Shown here: positions 7,899-15,921 of the stretch, in pieces | How the letters are laid out: every line of letters begins with the position of its first letter | How positions within the stretch are numbered: position 1 is the first letter of the stretch | From: T1Sed10-7 sp047921175 | GTDB taxonomy: Bacteria > Actinomycetota > Nitriliruptoria > Nitriliruptorales > Nitriliruptoraceae | Length of the DNA: 24,699 bases | Assembly: GCA_047921175.1 (NCBI GenBank) | Contig: JBLRWQ010000048.1 | Span: forward strand, 1-24,699 | Direction: 5' to 3' | Notes under the pieces: generated by a model | Seen by the model: only the letters and a program-made list of their open reading frames with translations | Database searches by the model: none | Told to the model about the DNA's origin: nothing | Made by a program: the position numbers and the translations under genes

Positions 7899-8716
7899 GT
7901 GGTGGTCAGGAACCGGTCACGCAGGGCGACCAGCACGGCGACGGAGACGGCGAGCAGGATGAAGCTGATGAGGTAGGCCGCCTCGGGGTTGCGCTCCAGT
8001 TCGAGGTAGACCGCCAGCGGCATGGTCTGGGTCCGGCCCGGCAGGTTGCCCGCGAAGGTGATGGTGGCCCCGAACTCGCCCAGCGCCCGCGCCCAGCACA
8101 GCGCCATCCCGGCCGCGAGCGACGGCCACACCGCCGGCAGGACCACCCGCCGCAGGATCGTCCAGCGGTCGGCGCCCAGCGTGGCCGCCGCGTCCTCGAG
8201 CCGCCGGTCCACCATCCGCAAGCCCGACTCGACCGTCACGATCAGGAACGGCATCGCGACGAACGTGGCGGCGAGCACCACCGCAGCCGCGGTGAACGGC
8301 AAGGTGATGCCGGTCGCCTCGGCCAGCGGGCGGCCCACCAGTCCCCGGCGTCCGAAGGCCGTCAGCAGCCCGACACCGCCGACGACGGGCGGCAGCACCA
8401 TCGGAAGCACCGCCAGCGCCCGGACGAAGGCCTTGCCCGGGAAGTCGTAGCGGGCGAACACCAGCGCGAGGGGCACCCCCAGGACCACGGAGATGGCCAG
8501 CGCGGCCAACGAGGACACGAGCGACAGCCGGAGCGCCTGCAGGACCGCCGGATCGGTGACCAGCTCACCGGCCCGTGCCCACGGGGTCCGCACGGTCAGG
8601 CCGACCAGGGGCAGGACCAGCAACGACAGGGCGACGAGCCCCAAGGCGATGGCGGCGCGCGGGGGGGCGACCCCGGTGGCGCTGCCGGAGGTCGCTGGCT
8701 CGGGGGCGTCGGTCAC
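7895..8716 (-). CDS. modB: Molybdate ABC transporter permease
   Basis: The inner-membrane channel of the molybdate importer, 273 residues with about six spans. The coupling-helix (EAA) motif is clear in the C-terminal half: EDAAATLGADRWTILRRVVL, followed by PAVWPSLAAGMALCWARALG. The later EFGATITFAGN segment, with LPGRTQTMPLAVY after it, is characteristic of ModB. The GTG start at 8716 overlaps the modA TGA as GTGA, and the stop overlaps the modC start. The N-terminal 20 residues are rich in Ala, Pro and Thr and precede the first span. Confidence 0.92.
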   Translation of the reverse strand: MTDAPEPATSGSATGVAPPRAAIALGLVALSLLVLPLVGLTVRTPWARAGELVTDPAVLQALRLSLVSSLAALAISVVLGVPLALVFARYDFPGKAFVRALAVLPMVLPPVVGGVGLLTAFGRRGLVGRPLAEATGITLPFTAAAVVLAATFVAMPFLIVTVESGLRMVDRRLEDAAATLGADRWTILRRVVLPAVWPSLAAGMALCWARALGEFGATITFAGNLPGRTQTMPLAVYLELERNPEAAYLISFILLAVSVAVLVALRDRFLTTT

Positions 8717-9558
8717 GGCGCCGCGAACCCGTGGGCCGTCAGGATCTCCTGCCCGGCGTCGCTGCGGACGAACGCGACGAACGCGTCCGCGGCCGTGGGG
8801 TTCGGTGCACCGGCGAGCACCGCGACCGGGTAGCTGGCCGCCACGTTCTGCTCGCTCGGGATCGCCACGCCGTCGGCCCTGCTGGCGGAGGCGACGATGT
8901 CGCTGGCGTACACGATGGATGCGTCCGCCTCGCCGAGCTCGACCTTGGACAGTGCCGCGCGGACGTCCCGCTCCAGCGATGACGGGACCACCTCGATGCC
9001 AGCGGCGTCCAGGGCCTGACGTGCGTAGCGTCCTGCCGGGACCGCCTCCGCCGGCAGCACCAGGATCACATCCGGGTCGGCGAGGTCCGTGAGGTCGCGG
9101 ATGGCGAGTGGGTTCCCGCTCTCGACCGCGATCTCCAGCAGGTTCGCGGTGAAGATCGCCGGCTCGCCGGCGAGGTTGCCCGCAGCAGCGACCGCGTCCA
9201 TCTGGGTGATGTTCGCCGAGGCGAACACGTCCGCCGGCGCGCCTTCGTTGATCTGGCTCGCGAGCGTCTGGCTGCCGGCGTGGTTGAACACCACCTCGAG
9301 GTCGGGGTTCGCGGCCACGAAGGCGTCACCCAGCTCGGCGAACGCCTCGGTCAACGACGCGGCGGCGAACACGAGCAGCTCCCCGGACACGCCACCGGTG
9401 GCGTCGCCGTCCGCGCCGTCGGTGCTGCACGCCGCCATCAGCACCGCCAGCGTCAGCGCTGCCAGCACCACCCGCGCGGGTCTGCTCCCCGAGCCGGTGC
9501 TCGTCCGAGCGGCCGCATCCGGCACGATCGCACCGGGCCGCGGGGTGCGGGGCCTCAT
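8713..9558 (-). CDS. modA: Molybdate-binding lipoprotein
   Basis: The extracellular solute-binding protein that captures molybdate and delivers it to ModBC. From the ATG at 9558 the product is 281 residues. A positively charged N-terminus and hydrophobic core lead to LMAAC with Cys44, a lipoprotein-type cleavage site (Met at -3 is slightly unusual). The mature part opens with ELLVFAAASLTEAFAEL and continues with NHAGSQTLASQI and ADVFASAN, which are ModA hallmarks containing the oxyanion-binding serines. The ATG overlaps the regulator's TGA as ATGA. The frame is open for 45 more codons upstream, but that part lies inside the regulator gene and is unlikely to be used. Confidence 0.93.
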   Translation of the reverse strand: MRPRTPRPGAIVPDAAARTSTGSGSRPARVVLAALTLAVLMAACSTDGADGDATGGVSGELLVFAAASLTEAFAELGDAFVAANPDLEVVFNHAGSQTLASQINEGAPADVFASANITQMDAVAAAGNLAGEPAIFTANLLEIAVESGNPLAIRDLTDLADPDVILVLPAEAVPAGRYARQALDAAGIEVVPSSLERDVRAALSKVELGEADASIVYASDIVASASRADGVAIPSEQNVAASYPVAVLAGAPNPTAADAFVAFVRSDAGQEILTAHGFAAP

Positions 9559-10568
9559 GCCACCAGCTCCACGCCGTTGTCGGTCAGGTCGTAGCCACCG
9601 ATCGCGGCCAGCCGGCGGTGCACGCGCTCGCCCGTGAGCTCGTTCACGAAGGCGTGCAGCAGCGCATTGTCCGTGTGTTCCGCCGCGACCCACAGCTCGG
9701 AGGTGTGGGTCTCCAGCGGGTGGAACGCGAGCCCGTTGGCGAGCGCGGCCGGCTCGATGGTGACCGCGACCATCCGATCGGTCACGGCCCGCCAGGCGGC
9801 GTCGGCATGTCCGCCCACCCGCGGGCCGATGATCGGAGTGCCGGGAGGTTGCTCGGGTCGCCGCGCGCGCTCGAAGGCCGCCTGGCTGCCTGCGCCGGGC
9901 TCGCGGTGCACGACCGGGATCCGGCCCGCGAGCGCGTCGTCGACCCAGCCGGGTGCCAGGTCGGTCGGGGCGGCCAGCCCCACGCGCCAGCGCGCGACGT
10001 GCCAGCGCCGGACCGCCACCGTGGACCGTCGCTCATCGAGGTCCGGCCCGTGCACGGTCACCGCGTGGCTGCGTCCGGCCGCCAGTACCGCCGCTGCTGT
10101 GGCACTCGAGGTCGCCACCGGCACCACGCGCGGCCCGCTGGTCGTCTCCAGCAGGCGAGACGCCAGCCCGATGATGGGGTCGCAGCCGGCCACGATCAGG
10201 GTCGGTCGCTCCAGGTCGAACAGCTGCACGGCGCCCCCCCGGACCTGCGCGTCGGCCGACGCCCAGCCCTCGCCGGACCCGGTCGCCGGTACCGAGACCA
10301 GCCGGTCGCCGACGCGACCGATCCGCACCAGCGCCCCGTCCTGCGGATCCTCCAGGACGCCGATGGCCCGGTGCGTCTCCGGCGCGAGCAGCGCCTCGAC
10401 CGTGGTCGACAGGGCGGCTGCCAGCCGGACCGCCGCATCGACGCGGGGCAGGTGGCGGTCGGCCTCGACGGCACCCACGAGCTGCCTGCTCACCTGCGCG
10501 AGCTCGGCGAGCTGCGCCTGCGTGAGCCCGCGCGCCGACCGCAGGTGGCGGATCCGATCACCGAGCAC
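9555..10568 (-). CDS. XRE regulator fused to molybdate-binding domain
   Basis: A 337-residue probable one-component sensor. Residues 3-60 form an XRE-type helix-turn-helix (RIRHLRSARGLTQAQLAELA, then VSRQLVGAVEADRHLPRVDA). The rest, from about residue 105 to the end, resembles a periplasmic-binding-protein fold of the COG1910 type that binds molybdate, but it has no signal peptide and so should act inside the cell. It is the first gene of the modABC chain, and its stop overlaps the modA start. GAGGAGG lies about 9 bases before the GTG start. The likely job is to repress or adjust its own operon according to cytoplasmic molybdate, in place of ModE. The ligand is inferred from gene order and domain type. 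Confidence 0.85.
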   Translation of the reverse strand: MLGDRIRHLRSARGLTQAQLAELAQVSRQLVGAVEADRHLPRVDAAVRLAAALSTTVEALLAPETHRAIGVLEDPQDGALVRIGRVGDRLVSVPATGSGEGWASADAQVRGGAVQLFDLERPTLIVAGCDPIIGLASRLLETTSGPRVVPVATSSATAAAVLAAGRSHAVTVHGPDLDERRSTVAVRRWHVARWRVGLAAPTDLAPGWVDDALAGRIPVVHREPGAGSQAAFERARRPEQPPGTPIIGPRVGGHADAAWRAVTDRMVAVTIEPAALANGLAFHPLETHTSELWVAAEHTDNALLHAFVNELTGERVHRRLAAIGGYDLTDNGVELVA

Positions 10569-10599
10569 GCGGGTCCGCCTCCTCGTGCGGGCCGTGGGG

Positions 10600-10635
10600 A
10601 GACAGTAACCTAGCAGTGCGACCGTTTCCTGTCAT
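10600..10635 (-). promoter_or_regulatory. Promoter of the molybdate operon
   Basis: On the minus strand ATGACA (10635-10630) and TAGGTT (10612-10607) are separated by exactly 17 bp, a good sigma-70-type arrangement, with transcription expected to start near 10600. This leaves about 30 bases of leader with the GAGGAGG ribosome binding site before the regulator's GTG. A direct repeat ACTG-N7-ACTG overlaps the -10 box and could be part of an operator. Confidence 0.55.
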
Positions 10636-10654
10636 CACCGGGCCTGGTGCCGTG

Positions 10655-12100
10655 TCAGCCCTCGATGCGGGGGAACGGCCGGGCCTGCTCGAGCTCGAAG
10701 GCGAGCTCCAGGAGGGTCCGCTCATCCCCCCAGGAGGCCGTCAGCATCGTCGCGGTCGGCAGGCCACCGGCGTCCAGGTCGCCGGGCACCGTGATCGACG
10801 GCAGCCCTGCCACGTTCTGCAGGGGCGTGAAGGCGACGTGGGCGCGCAGGCGCTCGATCAGCTGCGGGTAGCCGACCTGCGGGCTGAGATGGCCCAGGGC
10901 CGGGGTCCGTCGCGCGACCACCGGTGACAGCACGACCTCGTGGCGGTCGAACAGCCGCCCGCAGCGCTGTCCGCTGCGTTTGAGGCGGCGCAGTGCCATC
11001 GGCAGCCGCACCAGCCGGCTCCGGGCGTGCTCCCGCAATCCGACCGACAGGGCATCCATCCGGGTGGGGTCGAAGGACCGGTCGAACACCGCCTTGCCGC
11101 CGATCGACACCAGCAGCGACAGCAGGCCCCAGTAGTCCAGGAAGTCCTCGGCGAACCCGTCGCCAACGGGTGCCGGAACCGGCACGACCCGATGACCGAG
11201 CGACGCGAGCAGGCCCGCCGTGGCGTCCAGCGCCGTGCGGGTCGTGTCGTCGAGCGGCGTGTCGCCCAGCGTGCGGTCGAGGACGCCGATCCGGAGCCGA
11301 CGGGAGGAGGGGTCGGTGACGCGCCCGATGGGTGGCAGCGACGGGTTCCGCCAGCTGCGCTCCATCGCGTGGGCGAACGCGGCCGTGTCGCGCACCGTGC
11401 GGCTGACGACGCCCTCGCCGATGAGGTTGATCGGCAGCGAACGTGCCTGCTGATCGTCACGGTGGCGGCCCCGGGTCGGTTTGAGCCCGACCAGCCCGGC
11501 GGCCGCCGCGGGGATCCGGATCGAGCCGCCCCCGTCGTTGGCGTGCGCGATCGGTACCACACCGGCGGCGACCAGGGCCGCGGCCCCCCCGGAGGAGCCA
11601 CCGGCCGAGGATGCGGGGTCCCAGGGGTTGCGCGCCGGCGCCTCGTCCTCGAACTCCGTCGACGCGTTGAACCCGAACTCCGGCATCCGGCTCTTGCCCA
11701 GCACCGTCATCCCCGTGGCCAGGAACTGCGCGGCGAAGGCGCCGTCCCTGCGCGCGGGCCGGGCCACGAGCGCCGCCGTGCCGTGGTTGCTCGGCATCCC
11801 GGCGATGTCCGTGGTGTCCTTGACGTAGGTCGGGACGCCGTCGAGCTCCGAGGAGGGGTTCGGACGGCGCCGCGGGCGCGGCGCGTGGTGGGCGACCGCG
11901 CCGAGCCGGTCGGCGACCAGCGTGGCCCGACGACGCGCGGCCTCAGCGAGCTCCGCCGGGCGGATCGCGCCGTCGGCGACGAGACGGCCGAGCGCGACCG
12001 CGTCCCGGGAGCCGAGCGCGTCGTCGCAGAACGCGTGGACGCGTGCTCGAGGTGACGAGGGCTGGAGCGTGGCCACCGGAACCCGCCTGGTCGACGTCAT
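10655..12100 (-). CDS. Amidase signature family hydrolase
   Basis: A Ser-cis-Ser-Lys amidase of 481 residues from the ATG at 12100; a GTG two codons upstream is equally possible. The catalytic lysine is K94 in GVPTYVKDTTD, the cis-serine is S169 in the GGSSGG loop, and the nucleophile is S193 in ANDGGGSIRIPA. The DGGGSIR form and overall layout recall 6-aminohexanoate-cyclic-dimer-hydrolase-like amidases, but the substrate cannot be deduced. No GatB or GatC partner is nearby, so it is not an obvious tRNA amidotransferase subunit. It ends 86 bp before the molybdate operon, which has its own promoter, and is divergent from the kinase gene. It is probably transcribed alone. Confidence 0.85.
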   Translation of the reverse strand: MTSTRRVPVATLQPSSPRARVHAFCDDALGSRDAVALGRLVADGAIRPAELAEAARRRATLVADRLGAVAHHAPRPRRRPNPSSELDGVPTYVKDTTDIAGMPSNHGTAALVARPARRDGAFAAQFLATGMTVLGKSRMPEFGFNASTEFEDEAPARNPWDPASSAGGSSGGAAALVAAGVVPIAHANDGGGSIRIPAAAAGLVGLKPTRGRHRDDQQARSLPINLIGEGVVSRTVRDTAAFAHAMERSWRNPSLPPIGRVTDPSSRRLRIGVLDRTLGDTPLDDTTRTALDATAGLLASLGHRVVPVPAPVGDGFAEDFLDYWGLLSLLVSIGGKAVFDRSFDPTRMDALSVGLREHARSRLVRLPMALRRLKRSGQRCGRLFDRHEVVLSPVVARRTPALGHLSPQVGYPQLIERLRAHVAFTPLQNVAGLPSITVPGDLDAGGLPTATMLTASWGDERTLLELAFELEQARPFPRIEG

Positions 12101-12157
12101 CGGCACCGCCGCAGCCTAGGACCGGCCGGTCGCGCCGCGGTCGGCTGACGTCGGCGG

Positions 12158-12209
12158 CACCTTGCCAGGTGGCGCCGCCGGAGCCCGTCGAGCCTTGCCC
12201 TGGCGCCAG
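12158..12209. repeat. Paired motif in divergent amidase/kinase spacer
   Basis: CCTTGCC occurs at 12160-12166 and 12193-12199, each followed by TGGCGCC (12170-12176 and 12201-12207). The first copy forms the inverted repeat CACCT-TGCC-AGGTG; the second ends in the perfect palindrome CTGGCGCCAG (12200-12209). They lie in the 236-bp divergent spacer between the amidase and the kinase and may be regulator sites. I could not place clear promoters for either gene. Confidence 0.3.
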
Positions 12210-12336
12210 ACAGCCGGTGGGCAGGCCGGGCCCGCCCCGGCCGGGCCTCGCGACGGGAGGCGACCGGGACACCTCGCGTACGCTCCTGCGGGGTGCGCCG
12301 GACCGCCGCCGTCCTGGTCGCTCGCCCGGGGAGCGC

Positions 12337-13443
12337 ATGTCGGGCAGCGGGGTCGTCGAGGGGGTCCACGACCGACGGGTGTGGGCGCCGGGGCGGCGCC
12401 GCCTGCTGGCGGGACTGGTGTTGGCGGGCATCGGGCCGGTCGTGGTCGCGCTCGGGTTCCTGCCGTTGCGCGATGAGGTCGTCGGGGCCACGGTGGGGAT
12501 GGTCATGCTGGTGCCGACGGCGCTGGCGACGGCGGTCGGCGGGCCGGTCGCCGCCGTGACCGCGGTGGTGGTGGGCAGCGTGCTGCACAACGCGCTGTTC
12601 ACCGTCCCGTACCTGACGCTGCGGATGGCCGACCCCAGCGACGTGCTGAGCCTGATCGCGCACGTGCTCGTCGGCAGCACGGTGTCGGCCTTGGTGGTGC
12701 GTGAGCAGCGCTCGGCGCGTTCGGCACGGCGACGTGAGGCCGCGGAGGCCCGGGTCGCGGTGCTGGAGGAGGTGGACCGGACGCGCACCGCGTTGCTGGG
12801 TGCGGTCTCGCACGACCTGAGGACGCCGTTGGCGGCGATCGCGGCGGCCGCCTCGGACCTCCGCGACCCGGAGGTGGTGTTCAGCGACGAGCAGCGGGGC
12901 GTGCTCGTCGACACGATCGCGGAGCGTGCATCGCTGCTCGAACGCCGCGTCGGCCAGTTGCTGGCGGCCAGCCGGCTGGACGCGGGCGCGGTCACGCTCG
13001 CGGTCGAGGCGGTCGAGGTGCAGGAACTGCTGGCCGAGGCCGTCGACGGGTTGGCCGCCGGGTCCGCAGCGCGGGTCGAGGTCCGCCTCTCCCCGGAGCT
13101 CCCGCCGGTGCTGGTGGATCCGGTGCTGGTGGTCGCGGCGCTCGCGAACCTGCTCGAGAACGCGCTCCGCTACAGCCCTGCGGATCGGCCGGTGCTGGTC
13201 AGTGCCGAGCCTGCGGGGTCGGTGGTCGTGGTCGCCGTGATCGACGGGGGACCGGGGCTGGTGCTGGCTGACGACGAGCTGTTCGTCCCGTTCCGACGGG
13301 GGGCACACGGCACCGGGTTGGGACTGACCATCGCCCGGGGGTTCATCGAGCTGCACGGTGGGACGCTCGAGCATCACCCCACCCCGGGTGGTGGGGCGAC
13401 CTTCGAGTGCACGCTGCCCTCGACGCGGGAGCCGGAGGCATGA
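12337..13443 (+). CDS. KdpD-C-terminal-like sensor histidine kinase
   Basis: A 368-residue membrane sensor kinase. Residues 24-122 hold about four spans of the DUF4118 type (FTVPYLTLRMADPSD is close to the KdpD pattern), then a short coiled linker. The H-box is AVSHDLRTPLAAI with phospho-acceptor His159, followed by the N-box NLLENALRYS and the G-boxes VIDGGPGL and GTGLGLTIARGF. The large cytoplasmic KdpD and Usp domains of full KdpD are absent. The ATG at 12337 is preceded by GGGGAG; an open frame runs further upstream but lacks a ribosome site and a believable N-terminus. The stop overlaps the regulator ATG. With TrkH downstream, it probably senses potassium or osmotic state. Confidence 0.88.
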   Translation: MSGSGVVEGVHDRRVWAPGRRRLLAGLVLAGIGPVVVALGFLPLRDEVVGATVGMVMLVPTALATAVGGPVAAVTAVVVGSVLHNALFTVPYLTLRMADPSDVLSLIAHVLVGSTVSALVVREQRSARSARRREAAEARVAVLEEVDRTRTALLGAVSHDLRTPLAAIAAAASDLRDPEVVFSDEQRGVLVDTIAERASLLERRVGQLLAASRLDAGAVTLAVEAVEVQELLAEAVDGLAAGSAARVEVRLSPELPPVLVDPVLVVAALANLLENALRYSPADRPVLVSAEPAGSVVVVAVIDGGPGLVLADDELFVPFRRGAHGTGLGLTIARGFIELHGGTLEHHPTPGGGATFECTLPSTREPEA

Positions 13444-14132
13444 CGACGCGGGTGCTGGTGGTGGACGATGACGCGGCGATCCGTCGGGTCGTGGCGACCG
13501 GGCTGTCGGCGCGGGGCTACGAGGTCGTGGAGGCGGCGACCGCTGCCGACGGGCTCGCTGCGGCGGCGACGGACCGCCCGGACGTGGTCATCCTGGACCT
13601 CGGTCTGCCGGACGGCGACGGGGTCGAGGTCTGCCGGCGGGTCCGGGAGTTCTCGCGCGTGCCCGTCCTGGTGCTGTCGGTGGAGACCAGCGACCGACGC
13701 AAGGTCGACGCGCTCGATGCGGGGGCGGACGACTTCATCACGAAGCCGTTCTCGATGCCGGAGCTGCTGGCCCGGATCCGGGCGGCGTTGCGACGGGTGG
13801 AGCAGCCCACGGACGACCCGGTGCTGGAGCTCGGCGACATCCGGATCGACCGGGCGGCCCGCCGCGTGACGGTCGCGGATGCCGAGGTGGAGCTGACCGA
13901 CACCGAGTACCGGATCCTGGTGGTGCTGGCCGAGCACGCGGGCCGGGTCCTGACCCACGATGCGTTGCTCGAGCGGGTCTGGGGGCCGGGGTACGACGGG
14001 GAGCGGCACTACCTGCGCGTCTACGTGAACCGGCTGCGTCGGAAGCTGCCCTTCGCCCCCGGGTCCGGTCACACCTTGACCACCGTGCCGCGCGCCGGCT
14101 ACCGGCTCGACGTCGATCCGGGCCGTCATTGA
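13440..14132 (+). CDS. OmpR/KdpE-type response regulator
   Basis: A 230-residue two-domain regulator. The receiver domain (1-120) has acidic residues D9-D11, phospho-acceptor D53 in VVILDLGLPDGDG, the conserved S80 and K102 in FITKPFSMPELL. The winged-helix DNA-binding domain (about 130-228) shows the typical TDTEYRILVVLAEHAGRVLT, then LRVYVNRLRRKL and a C-terminal GYRLDV. The start is the ATG at 13440, which overlaps the kinase stop as ATGA. The winged-helix half and the overlap with a KdpD-like kinase make a KdpE-type role likely, with the downstream TrkH genes as targets. Confidence 0.92.
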   Translation: MTTRVLVVDDDAAIRRVVATGLSARGYEVVEAATAADGLAAAATDRPDVVILDLGLPDGDGVEVCRRVREFSRVPVLVLSVETSDRRKVDALDAGADDFITKPFSMPELLARIRAALRRVEQPTDDPVLELGDIRIDRAARRVTVADAEVELTDTEYRILVVLAEHAGRVLTHDALLERVWGPGYDGERHYLRVYVNRLRRKLPFAPGSGHTLTTVPRAGYRLDVDPGRH

Positions 14133-14162
14133 CGCAACGTTGAGGGACGCGACGGCGGTGTT

Positions 14163-14187
14163 GACCCCGCCGTGACCTCGCGGGGTC
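14163..14187. promoter_or_regulatory. Perfect inverted repeat between regulator and TrkH genes
   Basis: GACCCCGC (14163-14170) and GCGGGGTC (14180-14187) form a perfect 8-bp inverted repeat with a 9-base spacer. It lies 30 bp after the regulator stop and 83 bp before the small membrane gene. With no T-tract after it, it may be an operator for the response regulator, an attenuator or an RNA stability hairpin. A TTGACC at 14161-14166 overlaps its left arm but has no well-spaced -10. Confidence 0.4.
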
Positions 14188-14269
14188 GTATCGTCGTCAG
14201 ACCCGCGGGTGCGTGCCGTACCGGGGGTCCGGCGCCGTCGCCGGTGGACCGAGCACCGAGGTCGTGGCG

Positions 14270-14410
14270 ATGCCGGATCGTGACAGCCTCGATGTCGGGG
14301 TGCGCGGCGCACGTCACGGCATCGCGGTGGTCGTGGCGGCGACCGGCGGCTACCTGCTGGTGCTGTGGCTGCTGGCCCTGGCGGCAGCCTGGGTCGTGCG
14401 GGTGACGTGA
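14270..14410 (+). CDS. 46-residue single-span membrane peptide before TrkH
   Basis: A very short gene starting at ATG 14270. The product MPDRDSLDVGVRGARHGIAV is followed by one long hydrophobic helix (about residues 18-43) and ends RVT. Its TGA overlaps the GTG of the TrkH gene as GTGA, the same coupling used at most junctions of this chain, which argues that it is translated. By analogy with KdpF, a roughly 30-residue single-span peptide that stabilises KdpFABC, it could be a small TrkH partner, but I see no sequence similarity to KdpF. The frame could start earlier, at 14213. Confidence 0.6.
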   Translation: MPDRDSLDVGVRGARHGIAVVVAATGGYLLVLWLLALAAAWVVRVT

Positions 14411-15921
14411 CCGTGGCCGTGTTCCGCCCCGGGGCCGACGACCTGCGGCTCATCGGCTACCAGCTCGGCAAGGTCGCGACCGGCCTGTCGTTGCTGATGG
14501 CCCTGCCTGCCGTCGTCGCGCTGGTGCTGGGGGAGTGGAACGCCGCGACGGCGCTGGTGGCCGGTGCAGGGATCTGCAGCGCCTTCGGGCAGTTGAGCGA
14601 GTGGCGCCTGCGGACCAGCAAGCCGCTGACCTGGTCGCACGGGACGGTCGTGGTCGCGCTGGCGTGGCTGATCGGCTCACTGCTGGCGGCGATCCCCTTC
14701 CTGCTGTCCGGCCACAGCGGCAACCTCCTGGACGCCTGGTTCGAGGCGATGTCGGGGTTGACGACCTCCGGGCTGTCGGTGATCCAGGACCTCGATCACC
14801 TCAGCTACTCGATGAACCTCTACCGGCACCTGACCCATTTCGCCGGTGGCCAGGGCATCGTGATCGTCGTGCTCGCGGTGCTCGCCGCCGGGAGCGGCGC
14901 CGGGATGCTCTACGTCGCGGAGGGACGTGAGGACCGCATCCTGCCGAACATCGTGCGCACGGCCCGGTTCATCTTCATGGTCGCGGCGGTCTACCTCGGC
15001 GTCGGCACCATCGCCGTGTACGGCGCGCTGCAGGTCGCCGGGATCGGTGGGTGGCGTGGGCTGTGGCACGCCGTCAGCCTGTTCGTCGCCGCCTTCGACA
15101 CCGGCGGCTTCGCTCCCACCTCGCAGTCGATCGGGTACTACCACTCCGCGACCCTGGAGGTGGTGCTGCTCGTCCTGATGGTCGCCGGCACGATGTCCTT
15201 CGCACTGCACTACCACCTGTGGGCCGGCCGGTTCCGCGAGCTCACCAGCAACCTCGAGGTCCGCAGCCTGCTCGTCACCACGACCGTGCTGGTCGCGCTC
15301 GTGCTGGTCGGCCTCGCCCGATCCGGTGCCCAGACCGCCACCACGGGCCTGTACCGCAAGGGGGTCTTCACCCTGCTGTCCGCGCACACGGGGACGGGGT
15401 TCGGCGTCACCGACGGCGGGCTGTTCCTGACCGACTGGGGCGTGCTCGCCCCCGTAGCGATCGTGGTCGCCATGGCGCTCGGCGGCATGGCCGGCTCCAC
15501 CGCCGGTGGCATCAAGGCGCTCCGGGTCGGGATCACGGCGAAGGCGGTCGCCCAGGACATCCGCCGGATCCTGCTGCCCGATCACGCGCTCGTGGTCACG
15601 ACCTACCACAGCGGCCGCAAGCGCATCCTGCGCGACCAGGTCGCGCGTAGTGCCATCACGGTGCTGCTGCTGTACGGCCTGACCTACCTCGGTGGGGCGT
15701 TCGTCGCGCTCCTGTACGGCCGGTGGGAGCTGTCCGAGGCGCTGTTCGAGTCGGTCTCCGCCGCGGCGAACGTCGGGCTGTCGGTCGGGATCGTCGACCC
15801 CGGCATGCCGTGGCTGCTGCAGCTCACCTACATCCTGCAGATGTGGGTCGGGAGGCTCGAGTTCGTCGCAGCCTTCGCGCTCGTCGGCTACCTCGTCGCG
15901 GTCGTTCGGGGACGGCGATGA
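14407..15921 (+). CDS. trkH: TrkH-family potassium uptake transporter
   Basis: The ion-conducting subunit of a Trk/Ktr-type potassium importer, 504 residues from the GTG at 14407. It has four repeated membrane-pore-membrane units. The filter loops are visible as TTSGLS (119-124), DTGGFA (231-236), HTGTGFG (327-333) and AAANVGLS (452-459). The gating-loop segment GGMAGSTAGGIKALR (359-373) is also typical. The length fits TrkH rather than the shorter KtrB. Its start overlaps the small membrane peptide and its stop overlaps the next gene. The usual NAD/nucleotide-binding TrkA or KtrA partner is not in this window and may be encoded elsewhere. The open frame upstream of 14407 lies within the small gene and is not favoured. 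Confidence 0.92.
   Translation: MTVAVFRPGADDLRLIGYQLGKVATGLSLLMALPAVVALVLGEWNAATALVAGAGICSAFGQLSEWRLRTSKPLTWSHGTVVVALAWLIGSLLAAIPFLLSGHSGNLLDAWFEAMSGLTTSGLSVIQDLDHLSYSMNLYRHLTHFAGGQGIVIVVLAVLAAGSGAGMLYVAEGREDRILPNIVRTARFIFMVAAVYLGVGTIAVYGALQVAGIGGWRGLWHAVSLFVAAFDTGGFAPTSQSIGYYHSATLEVVLLVLMVAGTMSFALHYHLWAGRFRELTSNLEVRSLLVTTTVLVALVLVGLARSGAQTATTGLYRKGVFTLLSAHTGTGFGVTDGGLFLTDWGVLAPVAIVVAMALGGMAGSTAGGIKALRVGITAKAVAQDIRRILLPDHALVVTTYHSGRKRILRDQVARSAITVLLLYGLTYLGGAFVALLYGRWELSEALFESVSAAANVGLSVGIVDPGMPWLLQLTYILQMWVGRLEFVAAFALVGYLVAVVRGRR

Noticed and set aside
7859..8833. 324-residue plus-strand frame opposite modB
   Set aside because: The repetitive Gln/Gly/His/Arg-rich translation is typical of the antisense of a GC-rich membrane gene.
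9559..9693. 45-codon upstream extension of modA
   Set aside because: It lies inside the regulator gene, and the ATG at 9558 gives a normal lipoprotein signal with an ATGA overlap.
12043..12336. N-terminal extension of the histidine kinase frame
   Set aside because: The extension is Pro/Arg-rich, lacks a ribosome site and overlaps the amidase start region; the ATG at 12337 fits the membrane domain.
14163..14187. Rho-independent terminator after the response regulator gene
   Set aside because: The hairpin is good but is followed by GTATCGTCGTC with no T-tract, and the downstream genes appear to belong to the same locus.
14161..14195. Sigma-70 promoter TTGACC...TATCGT before the small membrane gene
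   Set aside because: The spacing is about 22 bp, too long for a normal promoter.
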